A DNA stretch of 64,000 nt from an uncultured Lachnospiraceae bacterium. Lineage in GTDB: Bacteria; Bacillota; Clostridia; Lachnospirales; Lachnospiraceae. The stretch is taken from assembly GCA_934320895.1 (NCBI GenBank), contig CAKRFY010000013.1:1-64000 (forward strand). The letters run 5' to 3'. Of this stretch, positions 8,422 to 17,346 are shown piece by piece. The notes beneath the pieces were generated by a model, which did not search any database, was not told the origin of the DNA, and saw only the letters and a list, made by a program, of their open reading frames with translations. The position numbers were made by a program, and so were the translations under genes. Every line of letters begins with the position of its first letter. Positions within the stretch are counted from its first letter, which is position 1.

Positions 8422-10932
8422 CTACTCTGCTGTATCGTCCTCACCTACATCATCAGGATTTGAATTATCATCACCACCTACATCATCAGGAGTCGAATCA
8501 TCTCCGTCATCGCCCGTATCTGTGTTGTCAACGTTATTATCTTCCGGTTTTTTTGTAGGTGTCTCATCTGTTCCCTGACTCGTGTCATCCTTGCTGTCAG
8601 TATCAGGAGCCTCCGTTGGCTCAGCTTCATCCTGAGCATCCGGATCCATAGTAGGTGTTGTAGTTATCGTTGTATTTCCGTCAGAATCATAATCATTATA
8701 GCTCTGACTTGATGAACTTGTACTCTTTTGTCCTTCATATGGTTTAAATTCTTTATTTTCCAATACCTGATGTATGTCTGACATAAACTCACGCCATATT
8801 CTCAACGGATAAGTGTTTCCATATAAATCATATAATGTCTTAGGATTATCATAACCTACCCACACTGTTGTTGTGTAATAAGGTGTATATCCACAGAACC
8901 ATCCATCTTTTTTATCACTTGTTGTTCCTGTCTTTCCAGCACATGACATATTGTCAAGGGCATTTCCCCTTGCAGTACCGTTTATAAGTACTCCCTGCAA
9001 AATACTTGTCATCATTCTTGCTGCATTTTGTTTATAGACATGTTTCTCTTTACGATTCTTTTTATTATTCACAATAGTCTTACCATCTGAATCTGTAATT
9101 TTGCTTATACAAGTAGGCTCTCTAAACACCCCATCATTTTCAATAGCAGCAAATGCAGATGCCATCTCAACTGTTGTAACACCATTTGTAAGTCCTCCAA
9201 GTGACGCAGCAGGATAATAATCAGTATCTACTATTTTTGCAAAACCCATCTTGATAGGATATGACAGCCCCACCTCAGGTGTAAGCTCCTGAAAAAGTTT
9301 CCATGCAATTACATTCTTTGATTTTTCAACAGCATATCTAAGCGATATTTTTCCAGCATAACTTCCATCTGCGTTGTGCGGACCACCATTAAAATATGAA
9401 TCATCAACTATACTGTCAGGAGTATATCCTCTTTCAAGCTGTGGTGTATACACTGCGATCGGTTTGAAACAGCTTCCCGGCTGCCTGTAACTTTGATAAG
9501 CTCTGTTTAATGTATAACCCGTAATAGACTTCTGTTTTCTTCCACCAACGATAGCAACAACAAGTCCATTTGAATTGTCAATGCATGTTGCTGCACCCTG
9601 AAGTTTGTAAATCTTGTCTTTTTCTGTCTTATCCTTAAAACCGGCAAGCTGGTCATCTACCGCTTTCTGCAGTTTTTTCTGTTTCTTTTTATTTAAAGAA
9701 GTATAAATACGATATCCACCTGTATACAATGAATTGTGACAGTCATTATATAGCTCATCATATTCCTTATCGTATTGGTCTTCCTCTTTGGTACTGTCAA
9801 ATTTATATTTGAATTTAAAACCTCTAGCCTGCATAAGTGCCTTTGTAGCACAGCTTATAGCGTATGTTGTCATATAATTTTGAGTTTTTAGTGCCTGTGC
9901 AGGATTTAAAATTATCTTTTCATAATTAGCATCGCTATATTCGGCAGCCGTAATGCTGTCTGCATCAAGCATCTGCTTTAAAATACGACTTTTTCTCTGT
10001 AATGTATTTTTATAGTTTTCCAGAGGATTGTACTTACTTGGACTATTTGGTATTGAACAAAGAAATGCCGCCTCAGCTAGATCAAGATCTTTTGCAGGTT
10101 TATTGAAGTATCCTCTGCTCGCAGCCTCAATTCCATAATATCCATTTGCAAAATAAATATTATTTATATAGAACTCAAGTATCTGATCCTTCGTATATTT
10201 CTTTTCAAGATCCAATGCAATAAATATCTCTCTTACTTTTCTTTCATAGGTCTGTGCATTTGAAAGAAAAACATTCTTCGCAAGCTGCTGGGTAATCGTA
10301 CTTCCACCTCGCGATATATCCTCATGTTTTATCTTACTTTTCACAAGCATAACAGCAGCCTTTGCAGTTGATAAAAGATTTACACCTTCATGATTATAAA
10401 AATCCCTATCCTCTGTCACGATCATTGCATCTTTAACCGACTGCGGAATCTCATCAAAGGTCAGATAATAAGAATCTTTGTCGCCTTTTAATTTGGCTAT
10501 CATCGACTTGTTCGAGGCGTATATAATACTTGTTTCTGATGCTCTAAATGTATCAGATGTAGAATTTTCTACAACATCTGCTGCCTCCATCCTCCATTTT
10601 AAAAGTTCATCACCAAATTTAAAATAAAAGACCACAAGTCCAGCCAATACAGCTAGAAGACAAACTAACATAAAAATTTTAAAACCAAACCAAAACTTTT
10701 TATGCTTCTTCTGTTTTCTAAACTTTTTCTCTTGTTTTTTTGCCTGTTTTGGTGTAAGTGTGCTACCACCGTTTCCTGCCTGTGCAGTTCTTGTACTTTG
10801 TGCAGACCTGCTGTTTCTGTTCCTTGCAGCACTTCCCGATGCTGCAACATTTCTTCCCTGTCTTTCTCTAACAATAATATCATCCGGATTAAACACTCTT
10901 GTGTCGTTCCTTCTTATATCTCTATTTGCCAT
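8422..10932 (-). CDS. Class A penicillin-binding protein (transglycosylase/transpeptidase)
   Basis: An 836-residue bifunctional peptidoglycan synthase anchored by one TM helix (about 80-105) behind a basic, Gln/Arg-rich cytoplasmic tail. The GT51 domain has the catalytic TEDRDFYNHEG (about 171) and RGGSTITQQLAKN; the transpeptidase domain has the acyl-enzyme serine in PGSCFKP (about 487), SKNVIAW as the SxN motif and KTGTT (about 665). The last about 110 residues are acidic and Thr/Asp-rich low complexity (repeated DDVGGDD and PDD units), probably an extracellular or wall-spanning tail. GGGAGGTAATAT precedes the ATG. It heads a run with the glycosyltransferase and is divergent from spoIIR. 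It is the PBP1/PonA-PbpF type; which paralogue cannot be said. Confidence 0.94.
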   Translation of the reverse strand: MANRDIRRNDTRVFNPDDIIVRERQGRNVAASGSAARNRNSRSAQSTRTAQAGNGGSTLTPKQAKKQEKKFRKQKKHKKFWFGFKIFMLVCLLAVLAGLVVFYFKFGDELLKWRMEAADVVENSTSDTFRASETSIIYASNKSMIAKLKGDKDSYYLTFDEIPQSVKDAMIVTEDRDFYNHEGVNLLSTAKAAVMLVKSKIKHEDISRGGSTITQQLAKNVFLSNAQTYERKVREIFIALDLEKKYTKDQILEFYINNIYFANGYYGIEAASRGYFNKPAKDLDLAEAAFLCSIPNSPSKYNPLENYKNTLQRKSRILKQMLDADSITAAEYSDANYEKIILNPAQALKTQNYMTTYAISCATKALMQARGFKFKYKFDSTKEEDQYDKEYDELYNDCHNSLYTGGYRIYTSLNKKKQKKLQKAVDDQLAGFKDKTEKDKIYKLQGAATCIDNSNGLVVAIVGGRKQKSITGYTLNRAYQSYRQPGSCFKPIAVYTPQLERGYTPDSIVDDSYFNGGPHNADGSYAGKISLRYAVEKSKNVIAWKLFQELTPEVGLSYPIKMGFAKIVDTDYYPAASLGGLTNGVTTVEMASAFAAIENDGVFREPTCISKITDSDGKTIVNNKKNRKEKHVYKQNAARMMTSILQGVLINGTARGNALDNMSCAGKTGTTSDKKDGWFCGYTPYYTTTVWVGYDNPKTLYDLYGNTYPLRIWREFMSDIHQVLENKEFKPYEGQKSTSSSSQSYNDYDSDGNTTITTTPTMDPDAQDEAEPTEAPDTDSKDDTSQGTDETPTKKPEDNNVDNTDTGDDGDDSTPDDVGGDDNSNPDDVGEDDTAE

Positions 10933-11122
10933 ATATTACCTCCCAATTAAAGCTATGATAACATATTTGCACCAATAATGCACCTTTTCACCATTATCTT
11001 AAGAAAAACTTTAGTTACTGGCGTAGTGTATCGATGATTTTCAGCCAAATAACTTGTATAAATTTTCTTTTCATGGCAACACTCCATTTAGGACATGTCA
11101 AATAAATAAAATGGAGAGTAAC

Positions 11123-11932
11123 ATGAACAAAGCCAAATTATCTAAAGTCATATTTATTATCGCCATATATTCTGTGGCATTTACACTTTTATATACAAGT
11201 ATTAAAAGTTACAACACATATTTAAACACATATAAAAAACACAGGCCAGCTTTCAATAGTGATATCTTATCAACAAAAAGCATAAAAAAAGCAAGTTATA
11301 TCAACATTGATGGACTGACACCTGCATTTTTCAACAATGAAACGCTCCGAAAAAATCCATATAAAACCATCCTAAAAAGCAATAGAAAAATTCAAAAAAA
11401 GATTGCTAAAAATGTACTAAGACTCCATGTTATCGCAAATAGCAACAGCGATTCTGACCAAAAACTTAAAATAAAAGTCCGTGACAGTATCCTTTCTGAT
11501 CTGCAAACTGGTCTTGCCAGCGCAGACACTTCAGCGCAGGCAAAACAATATGTGGCATCACAATTTCAAAATATTAAAAATACCGCCGATTTTACTATTC
11601 ACCAAAATGGTTATTCCTATTCCACAAAAGTTTTTATACAAAACAGATATTTTCCAACAAAAACATATGGTGACCTTACATTTCCGTCAGGATATTATGA
11701 CGCTTTATGCGTTGAAATAGGAAAAGCCGATGGCCACAACTGGTGGTGTGTTCTCTTTCCAAGTCTCTGTTTTGAAGATGCTACAACAGCCACCGTACCA
11801 AAAAATTCAAAACAAAAGCTGAAAAATGCACTGACAAAAGAAGAATACAATACCCTTAACAGACCAAAAAACGACAACAATAATTCTGCCGAAGTTCAAA
11901 TCCACAGTGGCATATATGACCTGTTGCACTAA
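11123..11932 (+). CDS. spoIIR: Stage II sporulation protein R
   Basis: SpoIIR is the forespore-made, exported signal that triggers SpoIIGA to process pro-sigma-E in the mother cell. The family core is seen as LRLHVIANSNSDSDQKLKIK followed by VRDSILSDL, then FPSGYYDALCVEIGKADGHN and WWCVLFPSLCF. An N-terminal hydrophobic segment (about residues 8-24 from this start) would export it. The ATG at 11123 has GGAG six bases upstream; the open frame extends to 11054 but without an SD. At 269 residues it is on the long side for the family, the extra lying between the TM segment and the core. It is a single-gene unit, divergent from the PBP. Its presence suggests that sporulation genes are kept, at least in part. 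Confidence 0.9.
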   Translation: MNKAKLSKVIFIIAIYSVAFTLLYTSIKSYNTYLNTYKKHRPAFNSDILSTKSIKKASYINIDGLTPAFFNNETLRKNPYKTILKSNRKIQKKIAKNVLRLHVIANSNSDSDQKLKIKVRDSILSDLQTGLASADTSAQAKQYVASQFQNIKNTADFTIHQNGYSYSTKVFIQNRYFPTKTYGDLTFPSGYYDALCVEIGKADGHNWWCVLFPSLCFEDATTATVPKNSKQKLKNALTKEEYNTLNRPKNDNNNSAEVQIHSGIYDLLH

Positions 11933-12026
11933 ATAACTAAATAAAAAGAAATATTGTATTTATATATATTCATGTGCTATACTACTATACAACTTTAAAA
12001 TTCAGATAAATGAAACGGAGATTTTT

Positions 12027-12461
12027 ATGAATAATAATGTACTTGTTACCGTACATGGTCTACAACATGAAATAGATGACAAAGAGGGCATAAAAACAAA
12101 GCAGACTGGAAACTACCGCCTTGTTGCCGGAAAACATGTAATATCATACAAAGAGTATTTTAAAGACGAAGAAACCGGAAAGGATGCGACAGTTTCAAAT
12201 CTTCTTAAAATCTCGGGAGATACAGTTACACTGACAAAACGAGGTGCCACAAATACAGAAATGACATTTAAAGCAGGCAGGACACACACCGGATTTTATG
12301 AAACGCCTTTTGGCTCAATGCAGATGCGACTTGATACCACTCGTGTCGATATCAACGAAGAAAATGACAAAATAGAAATTTCTATTGACTATGGACTTGA
12401 TATGAATTACAGTCATATTTCAGACTGCACTATAAATATGATAATCGAATCCCTGGACTAA
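12027..12461 (+). CDS. DUF1934 family protein (YwiB-like beta-barrel)
   Basis: A 144-residue cytoplasmic protein without signal or TM. NVLVTVHGLQH, GNYRLVAGKHVISYKEYF, RTHTGFYETPFGSMQM and the ending ISIDYGLDMNYSHISDCTIN are the conserved strands of DUF1934, a calycin-like barrel related to Bacillus YwiB. The function is unknown; in Firmicutes the family often lies near argS or rpoE, which is not so here. GGAG precedes the ATG by 6 bases. The strong terminator at 12483-12539 ends the unit. Confidence 0.85.
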   Translation: MNNNVLVTVHGLQHEIDDKEGIKTKQTGNYRLVAGKHVISYKEYFKDEETGKDATVSNLLKISGDTVTLTKRGATNTEMTFKAGRTHTGFYETPFGSMQMRLDTTRVDINEENDKIEISIDYGLDMNYSHISDCTINMIIESLD

Positions 12462-12482
12462 ATTTAAAAATTATCCCAAAAT

Positions 12483-12539
12483 AAAAGGGGCTGTCGCATG
12501 AAGCACTATAGATTATGCTTAATGCGACAGCCCCTTTTT
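12483..12539. terminator. Strong bidirectional terminator
   Basis: AAAAGGGGCTGTCGCAT (12483-12499) pairs with ATGCGACAGCCCCTTTT (12522-12538), flanked by A and T runs on both sides. It serves the converging DUF1934 and membrane-protein genes. Confidence 0.9.
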
Positions 12540-12556
12540 ATGTTGTAAATACAAAT

Positions 12557-13048
12557 TTACTTTTCTTTTGAAAATTTGTTCTTGATCTTCTGAGAAAATT
12601 TAACCTTTTTTGGTTTTGCCTCAAGGTTTGTCCTAAGTCCCTGAACTTTTGTGATATAGATTCCGCTTACTGTTGCACGAACTGATTTTTTGACAGGTAT
12701 AAGTTCAAAAATCTTTTCATCACAAATCAGTGTCATAATCTTTGGTCCAACTTTTGCCTTTACAACAGGCACCTTCTGACCTCTTAAATACTTAGGTGTC
12801 TGATCTATAACAAGCTGCGGAAGACCTGATTCTTTCAATTTCATGCGTTTCTTATCAACTACCAGCAGTGACACACTCTGCGCTGCTGCTTCTATCTCTT
12901 TCTGTGTGCTTTCCTGACGGGCCTGTAACTTCTTGCCATATATCCCAAGGGCAACAAGTGCAGCTATCAGCAAAACGATAATTACAATCATAACTACTAC
13001 CCACACTTTTACGCCAAGTACAGGTACTAAAACAAATTCATTGTTCAT
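12557..13048 (-). CDS. Single-pass membrane protein of unknown function
   Basis: 163 residues. I do not recognise the family. One TM helix (about residues 12-38, very Val/Ile/Leu-rich) is followed by a short coiled stretch (ARQESTQKEIEAAAQ) and a basic domain with VDKKRMKLKESGLPQLV, KVGPKIMTLICDEK and IPVKKSVRATVSGIYITKV. The last 25 residues are Lys-rich. The topology suggests an N-out anchor with a cytoplasmic basic domain. AGAGG precedes the ATG. It lies 92 bases downstream of plsC on the same strand and may share its transcript, which hints at an envelope role but does not prove one. Confidence 0.7.
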   Translation of the reverse strand: MNNEFVLVPVLGVKVWVVVMIVIIVLLIAALVALGIYGKKLQARQESTQKEIEAAAQSVSLLVVDKKRMKLKESGLPQLVIDQTPKYLRGQKVPVVKAKVGPKIMTLICDEKIFELIPVKKSVRATVSGIYITKVQGLRTNLEAKPKKVKFSQKIKNKFSKEK

Positions 13049-13140
13049 AAAATGTAACCTCTTTCTGCATAAATTCTTTTTTATTTAAAATTATATTTTT
13101 TTCAGTATAACATACTTTCCAATATTGTGCAAAAAACTTT

Positions 13141-13860
13141 CTATTTGTTAGCCCTTACTTTCTCACCGATTATCTCTCGAACTTTTTCACCGACATGTTT
13201 TTTCTCAGTTCTTTCCATGTTCTCCATATAAACAGGTTCACAATACTCTATAGTAACATGCGCACTATGAATCCACGGCAAATGCTTTTCAAATACTTCA
13301 TCCGTATTGTTTATTGCAACTGGGATTATAGGGCATTTTGACTTCTCCGCAAGTTTAAAACTCGCCTCATGAAACTCTAGAAGCTCCTCCCCCTTATTTC
13401 TGGTTCCTTCAGGTGCAATATATATAGAAGTTCCATTCTTCAACAGTTCAATACCCTGAAGAATTGTTTTCATTCCTTCCTTTATATTCTCTCTATCAAG
13501 AAACAAGCAGTTCATCTGCTTCATCCACCATGAGATCATCGGTGTCTTTTCAATTTCTTTCTTTGAAACAAAAGCTGTCGGCATAGGAGCCGTCGTATAT
13601 CCAACCAAAATATCAAAAAAGCCTCTGTGATTATAAGCATACAATGCTGCTTTATCTCTCACGATGTTCTCCCTTCCCTTAACGGTCAGTTTAACACCCG
13701 ACAAAAATAAAATCACCTTAAATCCACCTTTTACACAAACCTGTGCAACAACTGCTTTTTTTCTCTCATCAAACTTTCCAATAATCCACAATACAAGAGC
13801 CATTGGAATAGTAAATATTGCGTACAATATCAAAAAAATCGCAACCAATATAAGTCTCAT
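13141..13860 (-). CDS. plsC: 1-acyl-sn-glycerol-3-phosphate acyltransferase
   Basis: 239 residues. It acylates lysophosphatidic acid to phosphatidic acid at the membrane. The HX4D catalytic motif is NHRGFFD, the glycerophosphate-binding motif is IAPEGTRNKGEELL, and IIPVAINNTD is the usual downstream strand. An N-terminal hydrophobic segment (about 3-22) anchors it. GAGG lies upstream of the ATG at 13860. The LPLAT family also includes relatives with other acceptors, but the motif set is the PlsC one. It is divergent from the LysR regulator. Confidence 0.9.
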   Translation of the reverse strand: MRLILVAIFLILYAIFTIPMALVLWIIGKFDERKKAVVAQVCVKGGFKVILFLSGVKLTVKGRENIVRDKAALYAYNHRGFFDILVGYTTAPMPTAFVSKKEIEKTPMISWWMKQMNCLFLDRENIKEGMKTILQGIELLKNGTSIYIAPEGTRNKGEELLEFHEASFKLAEKSKCPIIPVAINNTDEVFEKHLPWIHSAHVTIEYCEPVYMENMERTEKKHVGEKVREIIGEKVRANK

Positions 13861-14071
13861 ACTCTGTCCTCACTTCTTTTTTCTTTTGGTAACTTTCTCC
13901 ATATGTGAACTACTCATTATCTAAAGCTAATGGACTTCCTGCTTCAAACAAATAATTATAAATATATGAAGAACATTTCCGATAAATAAGTTTATCATGT
14001 GAATGAGATGATTGCAATAAATCGCGAACACTTTTAGCTTTTATATTATTTTTTAATATTTTTCATTCCGC

Positions 14072-14100
14072 TTGCAATTCCCAAAAAGTCGTATTATACT
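14072..14100 (+). promoter_or_regulatory. Sigma-A-type promoter of the lysR-type gene
   Basis: TTGCAA (14072-14077), 17 bases, TATACT (14095-14100), ending 21 bases before the ATG. Confidence 0.6.
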
Positions 14101-14121
14101 ACAATAAAAATGAGGTGTTAT

Positions 14122-15003
14122 ATGACTTTAGATTACTACAGAATTTTCTTCTATGTGGCTCGCTATAAAAGTTTTTCTAAAGCTGCAGAAGCATTAAATA
14201 ACAACCAGCCAAATATCACACGATATATGAATATACTTGAGAGTGAACTTGGATGTAAACTTTTAATCCGCTCCCACAAAGGTGTCACACTTACTCCTGA
14301 GGGGAAACAACTTTACGATCATGTAGCTGTTGCTATGGCACAGCTTACAATGGGAGAAAATGAACTTATACGAAACAAAAGTTTAGAAATGGGAATTGTA
14401 ACTATTGGCGTAAGCGAAACTGCTTTAAGACTTTATCTTCTTCCTAAACTTGAAAAATTCCATAAACAATATCCACATGTAAGATTAAGGATTTCAAATC
14501 ACTCCGCACCGCAAGCGGTTAGAGCTCTTGAAAAAGGTCTTGTCGACTTCGCTGTTATTACAACTCCTGTCGAATACAAAAAACCACTACATATGACAAC
14601 ACTTTTTCCTTTTAAAGAAATACTTATATGCGGCAGGGATTTTAGTGATATTGCCCAAAAAAGACAAAGTCTCCATGATCTTTTAAATATTCCTTTTATC
14701 TCATTGACAGAAGGAACCGCAACACATGACTCACATCACCAGTATTTCTTTGACAATCATCTTAAATTTGCTCCCGATATAGAGGCCGCAACAACCGATC
14801 AGATAATACCTATGGTAAAACATAATCTCGGAATTGGTTTTTGCCCTGAAGAGCTTGCAAAACCATTTATCGAAACTGGCGATATCCTTCAGATACCTCT
14901 TACCGAAAACGAACTTGAAAGAGAAATATGTCTTATTCAGGATATAAGTCATGGCACAAGCATCGCTGTGTCCAAACTTATAAACATGCTGATTGAGGAG
15001 TAA
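14122..15003 (+). CDS. LysR-family transcriptional regulator
   Basis: 293 residues. The N-terminal winged helix-turn-helix reads MTLDYYRIFFYVARYKSFSK, then AAEALNNNQPNITRYMNILE and LIRSHKGVTLTPEG. The C-terminal effector domain has the periplasmic-binding fold (VTIGVSETALRLYLLP, DFAVITTPVE, GIGFCPEELA). The start at 14122 follows GAGGTG by 4 bases; a frame from 14110 adds four residues overlapping that SD. The neighbouring plsC is divergent but the intergenic region is long, and I see no obvious T-N11-A dyad, so the target is unknown. A terminator follows at 15007-15046. Confidence 0.9.
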   Translation: MTLDYYRIFFYVARYKSFSKAAEALNNNQPNITRYMNILESELGCKLLIRSHKGVTLTPEGKQLYDHVAVAMAQLTMGENELIRNKSLEMGIVTIGVSETALRLYLLPKLEKFHKQYPHVRLRISNHSAPQAVRALEKGLVDFAVITTPVEYKKPLHMTTLFPFKEILICGRDFSDIAQKRQSLHDLLNIPFISLTEGTATHDSHHQYFFDNHLKFAPDIEAATTDQIIPMVKHNLGIGFCPEELAKPFIETGDILQIPLTENELEREICLIQDISHGTSIAVSKLINMLIEE

Positions 15004-15006
15004 GGC

Positions 15007-15046
15007 AAAAGAGATGTCCATCAAATAATGTGGCATCTCTTTTTTT
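15007..15046 (+). terminator. Intrinsic terminator after the lysR-type gene
   Basis: AAAAGAGATG pairs with CATCTCTTTT around an inner TCCA/TGG stem, followed by seven T. Its sequence closely resembles the terminator at 17295-17334. Confidence 0.85.
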
Positions 15047-15118
15047 AATCTGCCATCACTTTACCAGCAGCAGACACTCTCTGCACCCCAATGATACACT
15101 GCAATAATCATATAATTT

Positions 15119-15685
15119 CTATTGTAGTTTATCATTGGTCAATTTTATCATTTCATACTTTCCGCAGTCTTTAAAGGTAAGTCCTTCTATTTCTACATCT
15201 TTCTTTATATACACTTTTATCTCCTTGTTTCCCGCAAATGCATACTTTGGCAGAATATCTATATTATCGTTAAGCACTACCGACTTTATGGAAAACTTAG
15301 ACATTGTCGCATTTGGTAATGAATTAAATGCATTCCTGCGTATGTACTTTACCTCGTCGGGTATCGTTATCTCAGCATTTTCTCTTTCTCCAAAATAACC
15401 ATACAATCCGCCATCCTGAAGAATGATTACCATATCATCTTTTATTGTGGCATAATTCATTCTTACCAGTTCTTTTGCAAGTGATTTTCTCCAGATAAAA
15501 TATGAATCCCATAAAGTCCTGATAGTATCTAAATCAAGTTTATCTGTTTTAAACTTAACCTCAATATCCGTACACTTCTTTGAGTCAACACCCGGAATAT
15601 TATAAAAATCCTGTTTTTTAAGACTTTTCAATGTCGATGGAAACACAAATTTCTTTATCTGTCCGCATCCGCTATATATACTCAC
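15119..15685 (-). pseudogene. 5'-truncated BspA-type leucine-rich-repeat surface protein
   Basis: 188 codons open from GTG 15685, but this is a fragment. The residues SIYSGCGQIKKFVFPSTLKS align with NIYNGCGALKRIVFPSSVKK in the middle of the intact LRR protein at 58.8-60.1 kb, and the match continues: LWDSYFIWRKSLAKELVR with LWASYNSWRESLINELAR, then GGLYGYFGERENAEITIPDE with GYLCGYFGDETKDEIAIPDS, to near the end of both. The signal peptide and first half are absent; upstream lies the end of the TOPRIM gene. There is no SD before the GTG. The simplest reading is an LRR gene cut by insertion of the AAA/TOPRIM pair or by deletion. Confidence 0.8.
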
Positions 15686-16032
15686 TACAAATTTTCCGTC
15701 AACACAGCCGTCAGATTTATAAGTATAAATTCTTTATTACTCCCAACAGTATCATGGTCTATCAAAATAATAACTTTGTTAAAAAGTTCTTCCTTTTTAG
15801 TTGAATACTCCATCTGTTCCTGAAACCGTCTCATTTCTTCCGCTATATTCGTAATTCCTCCACAGCTTCTTATCTCTATTTTAGCTCCCTCTTTTACCAG
15901 AATTCTTTTCATCAGTCTGTTAGACACTGTGTTCTCCACAAATCCATCATATTTCCAGCCATATTTATATTGCAATACAAATTGTATCATCAACAAATCT
16001 GTTGTTCCTTCACAAAATACGACAGCTTTCAT
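15685..16032 (-). CDS. TOPRIM-domain protein, C-terminally truncated (OLD-like partner)
   Basis: 115 residues. MKAVVFCEGTTDLLMIQFVL carries the TOPRIM glutamate and VIILIDHDTVG the DxD pair, as in DUF3226 and OLD-type nuclease/primase folds. Such proteins normally run to roughly 200 residues or more, so the C-terminal part is missing; the last residues (ILINLTAVLTENL) run straight into the LRR fragment, which begins within a base or two of the stop. The ATG directly abuts the stop codon of the AAA ATPase gene (TAG then ATG), meaning translational coupling. Together they resemble two-gene ATPase plus TOPRIM nuclease defence systems. Function after truncation is doubtful. Confidence 0.75.
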   Translation of the reverse strand: MKAVVFCEGTTDLLMIQFVLQYKYGWKYDGFVENTVSNRLMKRILVKEGAKIEIRSCGGITNIAEEMRRFQEQMEYSTKKEELFNKVIILIDHDTVGSNKEFILINLTAVLTENL

Positions 16033-17127
16033 CTATCTCAACTCCAATCCATATTCATCCATCAACTGTACAGCTTTTAATGCATTAACATTGCGTGCTT
16101 TTACACCATCTTCCGTATTAACTAAGGTAATCATTCTAATATCCTTTTGCATATCAGGACAACATTTTAAAACTGAATTTATTGCCTCCAGACTATGGGA
16201 TGTCATAAATATCTGCACATTTAATTTTGCTGCATTTTCTATGATCCACTTAAACACTTTCCCCATAACAGAAACATGAATTGCTGTCTCAAATTCGTCT
16301 AACAATAAAATACCATCTTTTGCCTTAAGCAAAGCACTCAAAAGCAGCATTGCTTTTTTCATGCCGTCTCCGTATGCATTTAATAGAAGACCCTCTTTAA
16401 ATTTTTTTGACAATACAACATATTTTCTTGAATGAGTCATCTCATCTTCTACAGAATTAATCGAAACAAAATCCTGGTCAAATTCTTTCATAATCTCTAC
16501 AAACTGTTCATATAACTTTGGATCTGTCATCAACGCATTTAAGTAAAATGAGTTATTAGCATGTTGAGTAGGTGACACATATACAACATTTTCAACTATA
16601 CTTACAAATTTATTTCTTGATGTTGTGAATTTTCTTTGCAAACTGTAAATCTTATCTGAACCACTATTTTTGCCATTTATTTTATAATGTATGTCAAGGA
16701 GTGATGCTTCATAATCATTATGTTCATATTCTATTATTCCATCATCAGGTTTAAAAACTCCGATTTTGTCCAACTGCTCATCGTTTAAAATAGTATCTGA
16801 AAACTCCCCTATCAGCTCAACTAAAAAAATTTCATTATTATACTTTGCCGAATAAATAATACTTGTTTTATTATTTTCATTATTTATTGGAAACAATGAC
16901 TTCATTGTGTCATAGGTGGTAGTAGAAATGCGTACTGAGTTTCCCTCCCTACGCCCAAGCAAACGCCACGCTCTTAAATCATTTGGACGCTCTAAACTTT
17001 CTATAATCTCTAAAATACTTGTTTTACCCGTATTATTTTCACCGGCAATCACATTAACTCTGCCTAAATCTTCCAATTTTAAACCATCTATACCTCGATA
17101 CTTTTCTATATTCAACTCCGATAGCAT
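16033..17127 (-). CDS. AAA ATPase of the OLD/ABC-type (AAA15/AAA21) class
   Basis: 364 residues. MLSELNIEKYRGIDGLKLED is the typical start of SMC-like/OLD ATPases, then Walker A in VIAGENNTGKTSILEII (about 27-43), the signature-like YGDGMKKAMLLLSALLKAKD, Walker B in GILLLDEFETAIH and the H-loop in IFMTSHSLEAI. All motifs look intact. GAGGG precedes the ATG. The partner TOPRIM gene follows with no gap. By analogy with OLD, Gabija and PARIS the pair would be an anti-phage nuclease whose ATPase senses or gates the TOPRIM part; that is inference, and I cannot assign it to a named system. The terminator-like repeats at 15007 and 17295 flank the region. Confidence 0.85.
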   Translation of the reverse strand: MLSELNIEKYRGIDGLKLEDLGRVNVIAGENNTGKTSILEIIESLERPNDLRAWRLLGRREGNSVRISTTTYDTMKSLFPINNENNKTSIIYSAKYNNEIFLVELIGEFSDTILNDEQLDKIGVFKPDDGIIEYEHNDYEASLLDIHYKINGKNSGSDKIYSLQRKFTTSRNKFVSIVENVVYVSPTQHANNSFYLNALMTDPKLYEQFVEIMKEFDQDFVSINSVEDEMTHSRKYVVLSKKFKEGLLLNAYGDGMKKAMLLLSALLKAKDGILLLDEFETAIHVSVMGKVFKWIIENAAKLNVQIFMTSHSLEAINSVLKCCPDMQKDIRMITLVNTEDGVKARNVNALKAVQLMDEYGLELR

Positions 17128-17294
17128 ATTTTTCCCTCTTTTAATAAAATTTCATCGTTATCATATAACTTGTTATTTATATTATATACACTGTTGCAAT
17201 AAAATAATAATATCCTACCCACATTATAAACGCAAGCTTTACTATCTGCTGTCAAATAAAAGTACAATTCATTTTTCAACAAATTCCTAAACTT

Positions 17295-17334
17295 AAAAAA
17301 GAGATGTCAATTCAAATAGTGACATCTCTTTTTT
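17295..17334. terminator. Intrinsic terminator upstream of the AAA gene
   Basis: GAGATGTCA (17301-17309) pairs with TGACATCTC (17320-17328), flanked by A6 and T6, so it can act on both strands. It ends the small minus-strand ORF at 17347 and shields the AAA/TOPRIM unit. Confidence 0.8.
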
Positions 17335-17346
17335 GAATAAACTGAA

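Noticed and set aside
15685..17127. Calling the pair PARIS or Gabija
   Set aside because: The TOPRIM protein is too short and separate from the ATPase (unlike GajA), no helicase partner is present, and DUF4435 features of AriB could not be seen.
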